From contig NC_085105.1 of the NCBI RefSeq assembly GCF_963422355.1, positions 4,907,651 through 4,971,650 on the forward strand: 64,000 bases of DNA, read 5' to 3'. Both the position numbers and the translations under genes were made by a program. The first letter of the stretch is position 1; each line of letters opens with the position of its first letter. The stretch is from Corticium candelabrum (taxonomy: Eukaryota; Porifera; Homoscleromorpha; Homosclerophorida; Plakinidae). This document shows, piece by piece, positions 21,221-34,600 of the stretch. The notes under the pieces are model-generated. The model was not told where the DNA came from, did not search any database, and saw only the letters and a program-made list of their open reading frames with translations.

Positions 21221-21935
21221 CACGTGACTCCAAGTTTCTGCTGCTTGGCTATATCTCTGAAACTCACTGGTAAATTTCTCGGAATGGGACACTCGGTTGC
21301 ATTTTCATTTGTCTTCAATGGGATACTAACACTAACACCTTCCAGGTTATTCGAATGCATGCCTACACCAGTCATTTGCACTGAATCCACCTACACGTTT
21401 CTTGCACCAAGCGGTACACGGGAAGTATGTCAATTTCTACCAAAAAGCGAGAAGAGCAAGATTCGAATTCATTCAACACATACGGGACCATGCACATAAC
21501 TGCACGTAATTTCCAAGCTTCTAATGCCCAGATATCTAACTCTGACCAGGACGTTCCCTGTTAAATTTTCAGAACAGGACACTCGGTTACATTTTCATTT
21601 GTCTTCATGGGATATTAACTATCAATAATCTAATCAGTCTGTGCGAAGAATGGGATCTATAACAGCATGTATACTGGATCTCATTGAATGGGATTTAACT
21701 CTGAACAAAATACTTCATGAGAATGCTGACTGGCTGCTAATTCTTCAGAACGGAGTAAAAATGCATGTGAACAAGATCTACTTCTTGATAAATTCTGAGA
21801 ACAAGATATGCATGCAACAACATACATTTACATACAATGTTAAATTAATTAACTGACAACCAATAAGCTAATCTGCCCATGCAGAGAACGGGCTATCCAG
21901 CTAGTTATTACATAATCCAATAATCATTATTATTG
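21221..21935 (+). repeat. Dispersed repeat family, copy 1, right part, with hairpin and CTAG end
   Basis: It continues copy 1 after the LTR insertion. Shared blocks with the reverse strand of 62767-63500 include CATTTTCATTTGTCTTCA, GGCTGCTAATTCTTCAGAA and AAAAATGCATGTGAAC. The end reads GCCCATGCAGAGAACGGGC (stem GCCC...GGGC), then TATCCAGCTAG followed by T. A short hairpin close to a CTAG end resembles a Helitron 3' terminus; that class is an inference. Confidence 0.7.
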
Positions 21936-22319
21936 ACTTTGCTTCCAAATAGTACCACAAGTCCTTTAGAAAGTTTGCCAATCGATCATATTTGCATTAA
22001 GTATCAGTTGGGTAACTTTCATAATGTGTACAATATGGTAATATATGAAAGCCTTCATAACATCTTCTTTACTTAGGTGTCCAAGCCAGGAGACAATTCA
22101 GTGCGAACACCACTGCAGACAACTGAATATGTCCAAGTTGTAATTTATGATCATATTACACGAAGGAAAACTTAATATTTCAGCGTACAAACCATAATAG
22201 TCAGAAAATGCATAGTCCAATATTGACCTTGTTCTAAATATAACAAAAATACTTAGCAACAGCTGCGTAGTGTTTCATTCTTATCTTAGATGACGTGTCA
22301 GTCACACTCCCACCTAACA
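21936..22319. other. 3' flank of the ERC-like gene
   Basis: AT-rich sequence without a gene of its own. It would contain the 3' UTR of the minus-strand gene ending at 22320; I see no clear AATAAA on that strand here. Confidence 0.4.
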
Positions 22320-22679
22320 TCAACTTTGCAATATTGCAACTGCCTCTAAGATCGAAGGCTGCTGCTCCATGATTCGCTGCAGTAGCAAATTGGCATAACC
22401 TTGAAGGTTGAAGTTGTTGCGCTCTTTCTCTCGAAGCTCCTGAAGCATCTGCAACAGAGGTGCACTTTGCAACAAACTATAAAACTGTATGCTCAATGAG
22501 GAAACCTCAGAGAGTGAACAACCACAAAGTAAATCTATTGATTGGCCTTGGCCTTGCTGCCGTCTGGGCATTCCCTCAAGTAGTCCAGGACATTGTTCAA
22601 GCACAACTGCCAAAAGCTGGTCAATATAGCTACGTAGTCTTGTCATGTTATCATCCATGTTTCGAATAGCTTGTAAAAC
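22320..22679 (-). CDS. ERC (ELKS/CAST-like): ERC-like gene, terminal coding exon 14
   Basis: 119 codons plus TGA. It holds two amphipathic helices of the FIP-RBD type, one with YIDQLL and one with LQRIMEQQPSILE, as in the ERC C-terminus. Acceptor TGTTCAG|GTT. Confidence 0.88.
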   Translation of the reverse strand, partial: VLQAIRNMDDNMTRLRSYIDQLLAVVLEQCPGLLEGMPRRQQGQGQSIDLLCGCSLSEVSSLSIQFYSLLQSAPLLQMLQELREKERNNFNLQGYANLLLQRIMEQQPSILEAVAILQS

Positions 22680-25600
22680 CTGAACAGAGGCATTAGCACA
22701 AATTGTTGCGTATTGATTATTCAATTAATACACAGATACATAGGTATGAATTATCACAGTAGACCTGGTCTGGTGATGCATCCGACAGCTCTTCTGCAAG
22801 CTGTGAGCTCATACCATCTTCATCACCTCGATGAAATCTCACACGTCGTTGTGTCTAAGAAATATACAGCCACAGATTAAGAAGAGCATGATGGTCATTG
22901 ACATTAGACTGCTGCTGACTCAACAAACTCAATATATATACCCATTCTTTCAATTCAACAACCAGTTGATCCTTTTGACAATGCAAGGTATGAATTGCAT
23001 CTTGATGCTTCTCTTTATTTGGTGAAGTTTCTAGCAATGCAATGTTCGCATCCTTTTCTGAAATAGCAGACAAGAGAGCGTTTTGCCTGATAACATATCT
23101 AACATTAGTATGTACTACTGCTGAACCTGTCCTGTATACTAACTTTAATTCCATTAGCTCTTCTGTCTGGCACTGCCTTTCTGCACGTAAGGATGCAATT
23201 AAAGCTTCTCGATCTTGCAATTGTGAATACACACCAGCCAACCGGCTCTGCAAAGTCTCTTGCAACTCCTTCAGTTCAGTAACTTGTCTCTGAGACAATT
23301 TTAGCTCTCCCTCAGTGTGTGCACATTTTCTCTTTTCACTTTCTAGCTGACTTTCTCTGCTTACTATCATTTCCATACTTTCTTTAAATGCTGCTTCCAG
23401 TTCTGTTATTCTGTGGTTTTTGTCTGTTACATGATCCTGGACAATAAGATCAATAGATTTGCAATAGTGACCTATGCAATAACTTATGCAGGCAGACTTG
23501 TAATTGTGACATGTCATTCTCTATTTTATCTTCTCGTTGTTTGGCTTGACCCAGCAGCTGAGCACTTTGGGTCCTTTCCCTTAGCTGACTTCTTTTCAAA
23601 CCAGCAAGTTTAGTTCCTTGATTGGACACAATCCTATAAGTCATTGCACTTAATTAAGAGAAAGCTGTTGGCATGAAAACTACTTTAAGTACCTTGCCAT
23701 CTCATCAATACTAGCATTTCTAACCCTTAATTCTTCTTCAAGTTTTGAAATTCGGTTTTGTAACTGCTGGCATAGGACCTCATTAGAATTTCTTTCTACC
23801 TCTTCTTGAAGTTCTTTTTCTTTTGCAGAAAGTTTTTTTCCCAATTTGCCTATTTCTGTCTCCAACTGCTGTCTTTGCTTAGTAGCCTTTTGCTGTGCTA
23901 ATTTAAGGTTACTTGATTTCTTTTGTTCATCTTCAAGATGCATATCTTTCTCCACAACTTCTTGTTCCAATGCAAGTATCCTGGTGTTCTTCTGAGTAAT
24001 TTCTACATGTAATGACAGAAGATCATCCTGTGCTGCTGAAAGTTTGCTCTATAAGACAAAAGTGACAATAGAAACAAAACTGTTTCTTCATAATATTCAT
24101 AACTTTAAAGACATTTGGAGCCATTTCAACATATGTTTGTTTTGCCAGTAGGGATTGAAAAGGACAATTGCTGGTTCTCCTCTCACTTATTAAAGAATTT
24201 GTAGTCTTTATGTTTACAAAAAAATATTGTACATGATGAATCGTTTCTTAAATCATTTAATTGTAGAATCGCAAACCCTGCAAGTTCTAATTTAAAGTCA
24301 AGACTAGAGGTGACAGCTACTGTAAATATATTTGATTAACACAGGAAATATTTTATAATCATTTAGTGTTGGACTAAAAAACAACAATGTTGCTTTACTA
24401 CAGCAATGCTAAAACAGTGAAGAAACTAACATGTATCACATTGCAACAATGAATCTGCTGTTCAGTGACACCAAGATACCTATAATTGCACAATGAGCTC
24501 ACTTGCAATGTGCCACAAAGAACGATAGCATATGCTTCATATTTAATAAGTTTTACACAGTTGCTTCTCTTGTATCCCCAACAACAATTAATTAAAAGAG
24601 AAATATTATGGCTTCAATACACTGCTATGAGGATAGTTTACTCGTCACAGTGGCCAATAGATTTAGATGTAGCTGTTTGCTTCAACTTCAAAATCTCAAA
24701 ACCATTGCTGAATGTTGATCAGTCTGAGACAATTAGTACACAAACAGGCACAAAATACAAATTACCTTTATATTGGTTTTATTGTATAGTATCAGATGAC
24801 ATGATACAGAAGTTTTCACAGACATCTCGGTGCCTGGTACTACACGCATGTACTTGTATAACTATTGATTCACTGATGTGCTTACCAGAGTTGATGAACA
24901 CTAATTAATTAGTTTCTGTATTGAATTGTTGCTACATCCTTTCATCTTTGTTACTGTATCACACACATGCAAAACCACAATGAGACAGCTTATAATCTGC
25001 TTTTATACTATAACAGGGTATAAGAATAAAAGCAGACTATTAGTATTTTATGCAGACCTAAAACATACCCGTATCAGTAATATTTATCATTTTATATACA
25101 AGTAACTGGTTCCATGTAGCCCACAAAACAAAACCACCAAGAGCTGCAAGAGGGTTTCAAATGTCCTGAACGCTTTCTGCATACATTTGACACCACTAAA
25201 CAAAATTATGACCATGCTGTACTTGTATGTTAGCGGTATTCTATCCCTTGTTTGCAGTAACTGATGTATAAGTAGTAACACAAATCTTATGTTGATCTAT
25301 CAGTTGATGACGTAAAGAACTTATTGCAAGCTGAAAGAAAGCCAGTCATGTGGCCAAGCTGCTCAAATGTCAAATATCAACATGTTTGCAATTCTGACTA
25401 AATGATTAAAGTCAGACTTTCTAAGATTTTAGCAGAAAACATGTGGATTAAAATAGCCCATTATAGAAAGGTATTTATGATAACTAAAGACCACCGTACT
25501 ATCAGTTAGCATTAATTTTCTGTGCTATCAGGCTATAATGCTATCATGCTAAACTATATTTACATATCTTATAGACAAATAGGTTACCTCTGTGTCTTCC

Positions 25601-28560
25601 AGACTTCTTTCTGAGCTTTTCACTTTAGCCTTCAGTTGTTCTACTGTCTGTTTAAAACCGTCTCTTTCTTCATCCCTCTCCGAGTCATATCTCACACGCT
25701 GTTCTTTCAGCATCTCAATATTCCTCTCCTTGACCATCAGTCTTTCTTCGAAACTTTGAACAACATCAGAGAAGTGTTGTTGATCAGACTTACAAGCGGC
25801 AAGTGAACGTTCACTTGATTGTAGAGCACATTCCTTCTCATGGATTCCTGCTTTCACCTTACTAAACTGTGATATAAGGAAAAATAAACTATCAGTACGA
25901 CTAACCGTTAATCACAAACTAAAAGGAGATACAACCCTAATTATGCAAATCATGTGTTTATACATTAGATATATCTCTATTACAATAAAACACATATATA
26001 CTCTATGAAATAGGGCTGCAATAACAATGGTGCAAGTTAAGCCTGCAACCAGTCAAAAATGTTCAAGAGAACATTAATTAATTAATTAATTAATGCAAGT
26101 ATAAGTTTTTTGCAACCAGATGGCATTTGAAGATATCCTCCTAGTCCTGTGTTACATTTATGGGTTCTAGTGTCACATACAAGGAAAAATTTCTCCATGA
26201 TTGAAAATTGTTATTTGACACCATGCTTTCTCTAGACCCTATGCAGTCAGAAGAAAGAGTTCACCAAGAGATCCCTTGACCCAGTGCTATTTTTCATTGC
26301 CTTGCATCCATTTCTCTTAGATCTTCAGAAAAAGCATCCATCCACTTGTGTTCTAACACATCTGGATGACATGTTTTTCGCTGGTCCAATGGATGACGTT
26401 CTCTCATGTTTGGATAATGTAGCATCAAGGTTGAAAGATATTGGTCTTCAAATTGTCATTGAAAAATGTGAGCTGTTTTGTAATGGTCTTCAAATCAATC
26501 CTACTACTGATAGAGCCATTCAAATTGCTTCTGATGGAATGCTCAGTTTGGAAATCCCAATTGGTCAACATCAGTATGTCTCAGATAAGAATATTGACAA
26601 ACAAGAGTCTTGTTTGGACATTGCAAATTAGGGCAAAATCTTTGCAATGAGTTAGTATCTCTGAATGACCCCCATATTTCCGGAATGCTGCTCCAACGCT
26701 ATTGTCGTCTGCCTTGCATTAATCACCTTGCAAGGTCAAAAAATTTGTCCCGCCCTTCTGGAGTCTGCTGCAAAGTACCATGATAGACTGAAAAAGGAAC
26801 CGTTCTCACAAATCGTCTGTTGTCATGACATAGGGGAGGCTCAATGTCTTCAAGCTAGTCTGCCAATCAATGGAGGGTTTGGAATGACACCAGTGTGGTC
26901 AACCTGCCACATTGGATTTGTTTCTAGCTGGGCCCACTCATTAGCCTGTCTTCCTCATTCATTTGGAGATCTCATGGATCTAGTTATAAAACATTTGTTC
27001 AACCCAAAGTTCGGATAACACCGGATCCATCAGTTCTCAGCTACTTCAGGCTATGCCCGGTGACAAGAGCCTACACAATCTTATCAGCAACCCAAAAAAT
27101 TACAACACAAGTTGAATTTAGAATGTGTTGAGAGAATCGTGTCTTCTATCCTTGCAAGCCCAGAGTCTCAACGCACTGCTGCAAGATTCAGATCAGTCCC
27201 AGGGGTGGGGCAGGGGTAAGGCTTGACTCCATTCCTCACACAGGGAAGTTTGCATTAAAACCCTGCGATATCCACATTGCAACTCGCTTGAGGTTGGGTC
27301 ATGCTATGCCCCTTGGATCCATGATGATACCTATGAATATAGCAAGGGTACTGGAGAAGATGGTACCACCTCTTGAAGTACAAAACTGGTGGGGACAGGT
27401 CTGGACCCACAAAACATTGGCTAGCATTTGGAGCGACTGCCTAACACAGCTAAAGATGACGCATCACAGAGAACCAAGAAATCGCTACGCCAATAGTGAT
27501 GATAGACCAGACATCATTGCATTCTACGCTCAATCTGACTGCGATATCGAACTTGACATTTCCGTAGCCCATCCATGGGCACAACAGGTCATCTCTCTCT
27601 GGCAGCAGTGGAAGACGGTGCAGCTGCAGGTGTAAGGGAGACCCAGAAATCACTGAAGTATGTCAACGAGTTGGATGTGTGGGGTCGCCCCTCTAACTGC
27701 ATTGCACTAGTGTTTGAACACTTTGGTCATTGGGGCCAGGATGCGATGAAATAGTTCTGGCGGAAGCTACCTTCCATTGCCTTACAAACATGCAATGCCA
27801 GCCCTATAGGCAGGAAACTGACAAGACTGACAAAGTCAAAAGACATTCATTGTGATAGTTATTCATTGCTAGTTAAGTAAATTTACATTGTAGTGTGCCA
27901 ACCTTTTGGGGCGATTGTCAATAGCCTGTAATAGTGTTGATTTATTCAGTACTTGTATGGACAGACAGACAGACAGACTTTGGTCGTTGGGGCAAAGAAG
28001 CCAACAAATACTTGAAGGTACTGTCACAGAGGACCTCGGACAATTCAGGCAACACCAACTGCAAGGGGGATTTATGTGCTTTTGGCAGAAACGCTTCTCA
28101 ACGACATTGCAGTAGTGCAATGCTAACACAATCACTAAGAAGATTTTAATTCTAACTTCCAGTAATCATAATGACATAGATGATTTGTAACTCAGTTTTA
28201 TGTACATTAGATTGATAGGTATAATGGCCCTATAGGCCTATATAGGGCCTATTGAACTCACTTTTAAATTTGCTATCAACTACTTTATTAGGCCTGTAAT
28301 AGGATCATGCTTGAAATATACTGGTACTACCATTGTCAGACAGACAGAAAGATAGACACACAGACAGACAGACGAAAGCCTCGGCAAAGTAGACCAGTTG
28401 TTTGCTAGATGAATGAGTGCTAGTGTTGGTCCTTTTGAAGACCAGAATATTTTAGGTTTATATTTTCATGTAGTATGAACTTTATTGTAATCATTGAACT
28501 TTATTCTTTATTCTTACCTTGCTGCTGCTGGTTATTGTAGCTACCATTGTTTGAAACATA

Positions 28561-28605
<45 letters not shown>

Positions 28606-31600
28606 GGGAAGCAGGCAGGCAAACAGACAGGTAAAACGATAGACAGTATACACGTACATCCTTCTATCTGCTACTTTGACCATGCACTATCTGTTACCCT
28701 AGGCATGCAAACCACAGAACAACGTAGCACCAAAGTAAACCCTTCTTTCAGCCTACTTTGACCACTATCTCTTTCTCCTATAGGCTTCCATAATAGAGAA
28801 CATCATCTAGCACCAGATTAAAACCGAGTGCTGTTAACAAATTCTTACTTCCTCAGTTAGGTGAGCTATCGTCTTGTCACGTTCACATACAGCAGCCTCT
28901 AAACCTTGTACTTGTACTGACAATTCATTACAGCTGGTTTTGCTGCTTTCTCTCGTTGCTTCATATTCAGAAATCAAACTGTTTTTGTCAGTCAGCTGAA
29001 TCATCAATGCTTCAGCCTATAAATATTAAAATATATACCAAATTAACTGGTTGGTCAACTGCTATTACTGTTAAACTGTACATTTTTCTGGAGTCTCTCA
29101 CACTCTTTTGCTTTTGTAGCAATGACTTCTTCAAGTTGACTGATCTGTGTCTGACTAGACTTGCTAAGTTCTGAGACGGCTCTTATGTGTTCAGTCACCA
29201 TTACATCTTTCTTCGCTAGCTCTTGTTTCAAGGATTCAATCTGAAATAAAGTTAGCAGTAAATAATCAATTAAACTATGATTCAAGACATAATCCATATC
29301 TTATCTAGTACAAACAAATGATACAAGAAGTCAAGCACATACCAAACTGCTAAAGACTGAGTCATGTAGCAGACATGTAGCTGGATGTAAACCACATGAC
29401 AATAAGACAAATTGACCAAACTTCTAGAAACCATTATGTATTCTTGAAATGTTTATTGCAAGTCATCTTAGTTGCTGAGAACTGCCTAACTGTGTCAATA
29501 ATTTAAATATTCTATATTTAAGTACAGTACAGTAGTCTCAAAGCTTAGTCAACTGTTTTCTATTCATGACTTCCATTTGCTATACTTTATGACACTGAGA
29601 AACCCATAAACCATGAACTAGAAGACAAATATCTTTAAGTCTTAGTTGTATAAGCCATGCACTCCTAACTACACAGGTATATAAACAGATCAAACCTTTG
29701 CTTTCATAAACTTTGAATGGCTTTGAAGTGCTTCTAACTGACGCCTTTCCTCCTGCCTCTCTTCAGCTGCTGCTTCAACTTGTCGAGTTCTCCTATTAAC
29801 TTCTGCACTTTGCAATTCTTGCACAAAGCTGCTGCTTGAATGAATCTAAAAAAGACTTCAGAAGAGAAGAGCACGTACCATGCACATACACAGTAATTAC
29901 TTTCTCGTCTCTGTCTTTGATAATCTGTAAAAGTTGGTTCAACTGAGAGTCCTAACAACATATATAGTCTACTGACATTCTAACTATTACTCATTACTTG
30001 CAGATGAGACAAACCTTTTGTTCTATTGACGTTTGAAGTGAAGCTACATGACTAGTGCACTCGTGTGCTCGTTGCTTTGCCTCCTCCAACTCCAGTTGCT
30101 TTTGGCGAAGCTGTTCATACAGCTCTCTCTGCCTCTGAAGGATATATAGCAAGAACAGATAATTAGATGCTATGCTGTATACTGACATAATTAAATTATT
30201 TCTGAATTAGTACCACCTCACCCTCAATAAATACAAAGATTAAGAAAATCTTACTAAGTAAATTAGCTATGCATTTCTTTTAGGTTTGCAACCATATCCA
30301 GCTTCCTTAGCATTGAAACAACTTCTCACAGTACCTATGTATGTACACACTGCATAAATAGCTTGTTGGCTTCAGGTTACACTATCAAATTGATACTTAT
30401 CCAATTTCATATCATCAAAGCTAACCTTTGATCTTGTAAGCCAGTGGCAAACAACACATACTAAGGGTTCTAGCTACCCTGCATTAAAATTTTCAATGTA
30501 CAGTATAAGTCAGTACACACAATCAACGTTCAAAGCTACAGCAAAATACATTAAACATTATGGCTTATGATAATTCAATCAAGCGGTTGAAATTCTTGTC
30601 ATTTATCAGTAATCAAAATTTTTATTATATATATCAAACAGTTGAACCTAAGTAATGTTACCACGAGGGATACTTGTATTGACACAATAGACATAAAAAG
30701 TGACCAGGTGGATGGTCTCCTTTTTACAACCTGCATAGCATAGTGAAGCAAGGTTGGTGTCTGTGTGGCTGTGGCTGTCTCTAAATACAACATCTCTTGA
30801 ACAGCTTAAAACATATATCAATATCAAATTTTTCAGAACGTGAAGATCTTTCCAAATCTTGGACTTCTAGACATTGGCACTCAGAGGTTGACATTTAACA
30901 TTTAGAACACACTTTATAGTTGGCATGTGGGTTGTGCGATCCCATCGTAGATATAGCTTCTAACGTAATCATCAAATCCTTGCATGCATTCTGACACCAG
31001 GTTATTTCTACCTGTGTAGTTGGGTACGTGAAAGTGTGGTGGCTACTGCTTGGCATTTAGAGCAAGCTTTGGCTTCAGAGTCAATGTCTTGATCAATACT
31101 GTTCTGCCGCATAGCTCCTGGCTAGTCCCTTCATCTTGACTACATCAATGTGACCTTTGTGAAGACACTGAAACACATGACGTTAAAGCTGTGAGACTAT
31201 GAATTGCATTCTCAAATTAGAATTTCACGATGTAAACAACTTTGGCTCTATGACGGAAGAATGGAACAAGCTTAGGACCCTGACTTGTCATTGGCCATCC
31301 AGACTGGACATCCCTACCTAGCTACTCTTCCCAAGAGAGGATCTGATGTGAGAATAGCTATAAATCAGCATATATCACTGTTAGACTGTCTGTGATAGTT
31401 ATGTCAACTTCATCTTTTTTATCTTCACAAAGCTGTGGTTAAAGAAGTCTGAACAAATCATCACAGTTAGTGTGCTTGCTGATACTTCCACAATCTATGT
31501 TGTGCTGCGAATGTCATTGGAGTGGCTCTAGTTGGATTCAAGATGTATTTAAGTAACTCTTTGTGGTTTCTGCAGATTTGCGCTTGCAGCCTCTTCCTGC

Positions 31601-34600
31601 AAGCTCCCTTTGTGTCTTGCGTTAGTGCACTTCTCACTGCAACTGCATCTCACACCCTTTGACTACATCAATCACGATACAGAAGTAAAAGAAGGAATGC
31701 TTAAGAGTCGACTGACTGTCCAGACAAACATCAGAAACATCCATTGTCCCATATATAAGGTTTAATTAAAGTAATTCAAATCGCGTATATATAAAGAAGA
31801 GCTGTGTGTGTATGTGTATTTTGTCAGGAAGGGCATATGCCCAAAATGGCAAGCTGCAGTGCCATCGAATTTTGCTCACGCACGCCAACTCAATCGAGGT
31901 GGACAGTAAAGGTGTGATCGTCTTCCAGACTCCTCTTGGGGTGACGCAATTTCTTGCCAATGGAAACCATCTTCACTCGAAATCAAATTTCTCTAGAATG
32001 GCACATCGGATCTCTACCAAATTAACTGCTCATTCCTGACTTTGGATGGTAGGCATGGAGTGTGTTATTTTTGCCGACGACATCGATAAAAGCAAGATAT
32101 TTTGAGTATATCTGGGGTTTTAAAAATGCATGCGTCGAATAGCTGTCACGTTTGCTACACCTGTTCCTGCAATGGCAACAGCGTCTTTGATATGACAACA
32201 TGTAACGAGACTGCTGAAATGGCTGAAAGACAAGACATGACTTGGTCACATATACGGTGAACCAATTATTTGGGAGTTCGCCCAACTGGAGTGCCTACAC
32301 GGGAAGTTGTGTTAATTTATTATTAACTTAATTAGTTTATCCGGCAAAGAACAGGCTAATCAGCAAGTCTCGTATATAGCAATCGACTACAACTGGCTCA
32401 ACCAGATCTTAGGGTCTGAAACTTCGAGGCTATGGTGAGGTATGAAGCACAAGTAGCTACATTTTTTGTATCTTGTGTATGACAGCCAGCTAAGGACCAC
32501 TGGTTTTAGGACTTGAACTGTTTAAATATTTGGCTGAACTGGTGTCTACTGCATATGGAATTATGCCACTGGGTTCTTGCAAAAAGTGTTGGACACGGAC
32601 AAATGTTATTGCATCTTTCAGGAGAAACTAGGATGCCACAAGGATGTCAAGGGAAACATTTCCATGCGAGTATGATGGTGCATCAGCATTTGGAGATGTA
32701 GTCCTGTTGCATTGGTACAAAGCCCCTGGTAGAACAAGCATTGAATGACTTGGAAACCCAAGGTCTGATCAAACCAGTCAGACACAGCAACTGTGTTGCA
32801 CCTGTTGTGTTTCTGATTAAAATAGATGGATCCATTTGAAGGTGTGGAGAGTTCAAGATCACAATTAATCTACACATAAAAATGAACATATATCTCTTAC
32901 CTATAGGGTTGATGACATCCACGCCAATCTGAGCAGAAGTCAGGGATTCACAACTTGTATCTTTAATGATGCACTAGTATTCTCAGTTTTTGGCTTATCT
33001 ACTACACATCGTTTGTCCACTGTCTCTGAACTGTCTGTTATGTAAGAATTTCAAATGTATATAGTGCAAAGCACATGAAGAAGGCTTCTAAGCTGTGAAA
33101 AGAATGCTGAAAGACAGCGTGCTTGTACATTTCAACCCAAACTTGGACGTCATTGTGGCTATACTGACAGTTTATTGTATTTATTTGGAGCTGTTCTGTC
33201 TCACAAGATGTTCCAATGGTTCTGAGAAACTAATTGCTTATTTTAGAATGGATACAAGCAGAACAGAATTACTCACAGCTAGACAAAGAGGTTCTCTCAA
33301 TCGTCTGGGGAGTAAAGAAGTTTCAATAAAACATGGCATTTCACACTACTCACACATCTCCAACCCTTTAATTAGTTCCCTAGGAGGTCATCCAGTCCAT
33401 TTCCGTGCATCGTCATGGCTTCTAGACAAGGAATCAAACATCAATGAAAGAAGCGTGCTTGATAGACGTCCGATCACATGTTGTAATCAAAACCGCATCA
33501 AGAAAGATTTGGATATGCTTGCTGATACAATGTGAAACTTGTCTATATAGCTAAATAATTATTTCAAAAGCGTTTTAATTGAAACTTTATGTATTTTGGA
33601 GAAACTTGATTTCAAGCATGTCCATACTGGAGTCCAAAGGAAATGACTGCTAGACAAGTAGATAAGTAGAGATAATACCCTGCAGACAGAGAAGACAGCT
33701 AGGGTACTCCTCACAAGCACATGCACATGCACACAAACAAGCCTAAAACTGCAAACAGAAACAACTGACAAACAGAAAGACAAACACAAGTTATAGTAGA
33801 CTAGATTCAAAACATCGTCACCTGGATTGCTTTCATATGCTCAAATTCGTGTTCCGTGTTCTTAGTATTCAAGTTTGTTATCTCCTCTTCTGCAGCTTCA
33901 AGCTTGAAAGTCATCTCAGAGACATTGAACTTATTGATCTGCTCATGAAGCGAGTTCACCTCAGCGGTTTTGGTTTGTAGTCTTTCTAACAAGTTCTTAA
34001 TTGTATCTTCGCGCTGCACCAGTGCTGATTTCTGTGAATTGACTCTTAACTCCATTTCATCCAGAGTTTTTCTTAGAGCTTGCAACTCTGAAAATTGACC
34101 AGGACTGGCTTCCAACTTGGATTGAGAGTCAAATTTTGTAGACATGCCAGGCGATGAGTCTGTGTCACTAGCATCAGATGACAATACGTCACCGTGTAGT
34201 CTAGCTGCACTGAGATGGCATTGACTTTGTCTATCACCGACCTGTTCATTGACATGTAAAGTCAGACAAGACATTTTCGCATGTTTGATCTACAAAATAG
34301 CAATGTTGACATAGTCCTAATCTTTTCTATAGGTCACAAATAAAAATGGCTCTAAATCTTAATTGTATTCTAGAAAAAATTACAATGAGCCAAGTGGTGT
34401 ACTTCTTACTTCCCAAGTAAATTAATCCTTTCATCTCAGGCAATCTCTACACTTTTCAATAACATGAGCAACAGTATCTATAATATGTTGTAATCAGACC
34501 AAACTACTACTGTATGATGAAACAAGTAAGGTCTCTTCCCAAGTCTTTGTTGGCTATGCTTCATGTCACTAAAATTTGGTCAACTCAACAGCAGACTAAG

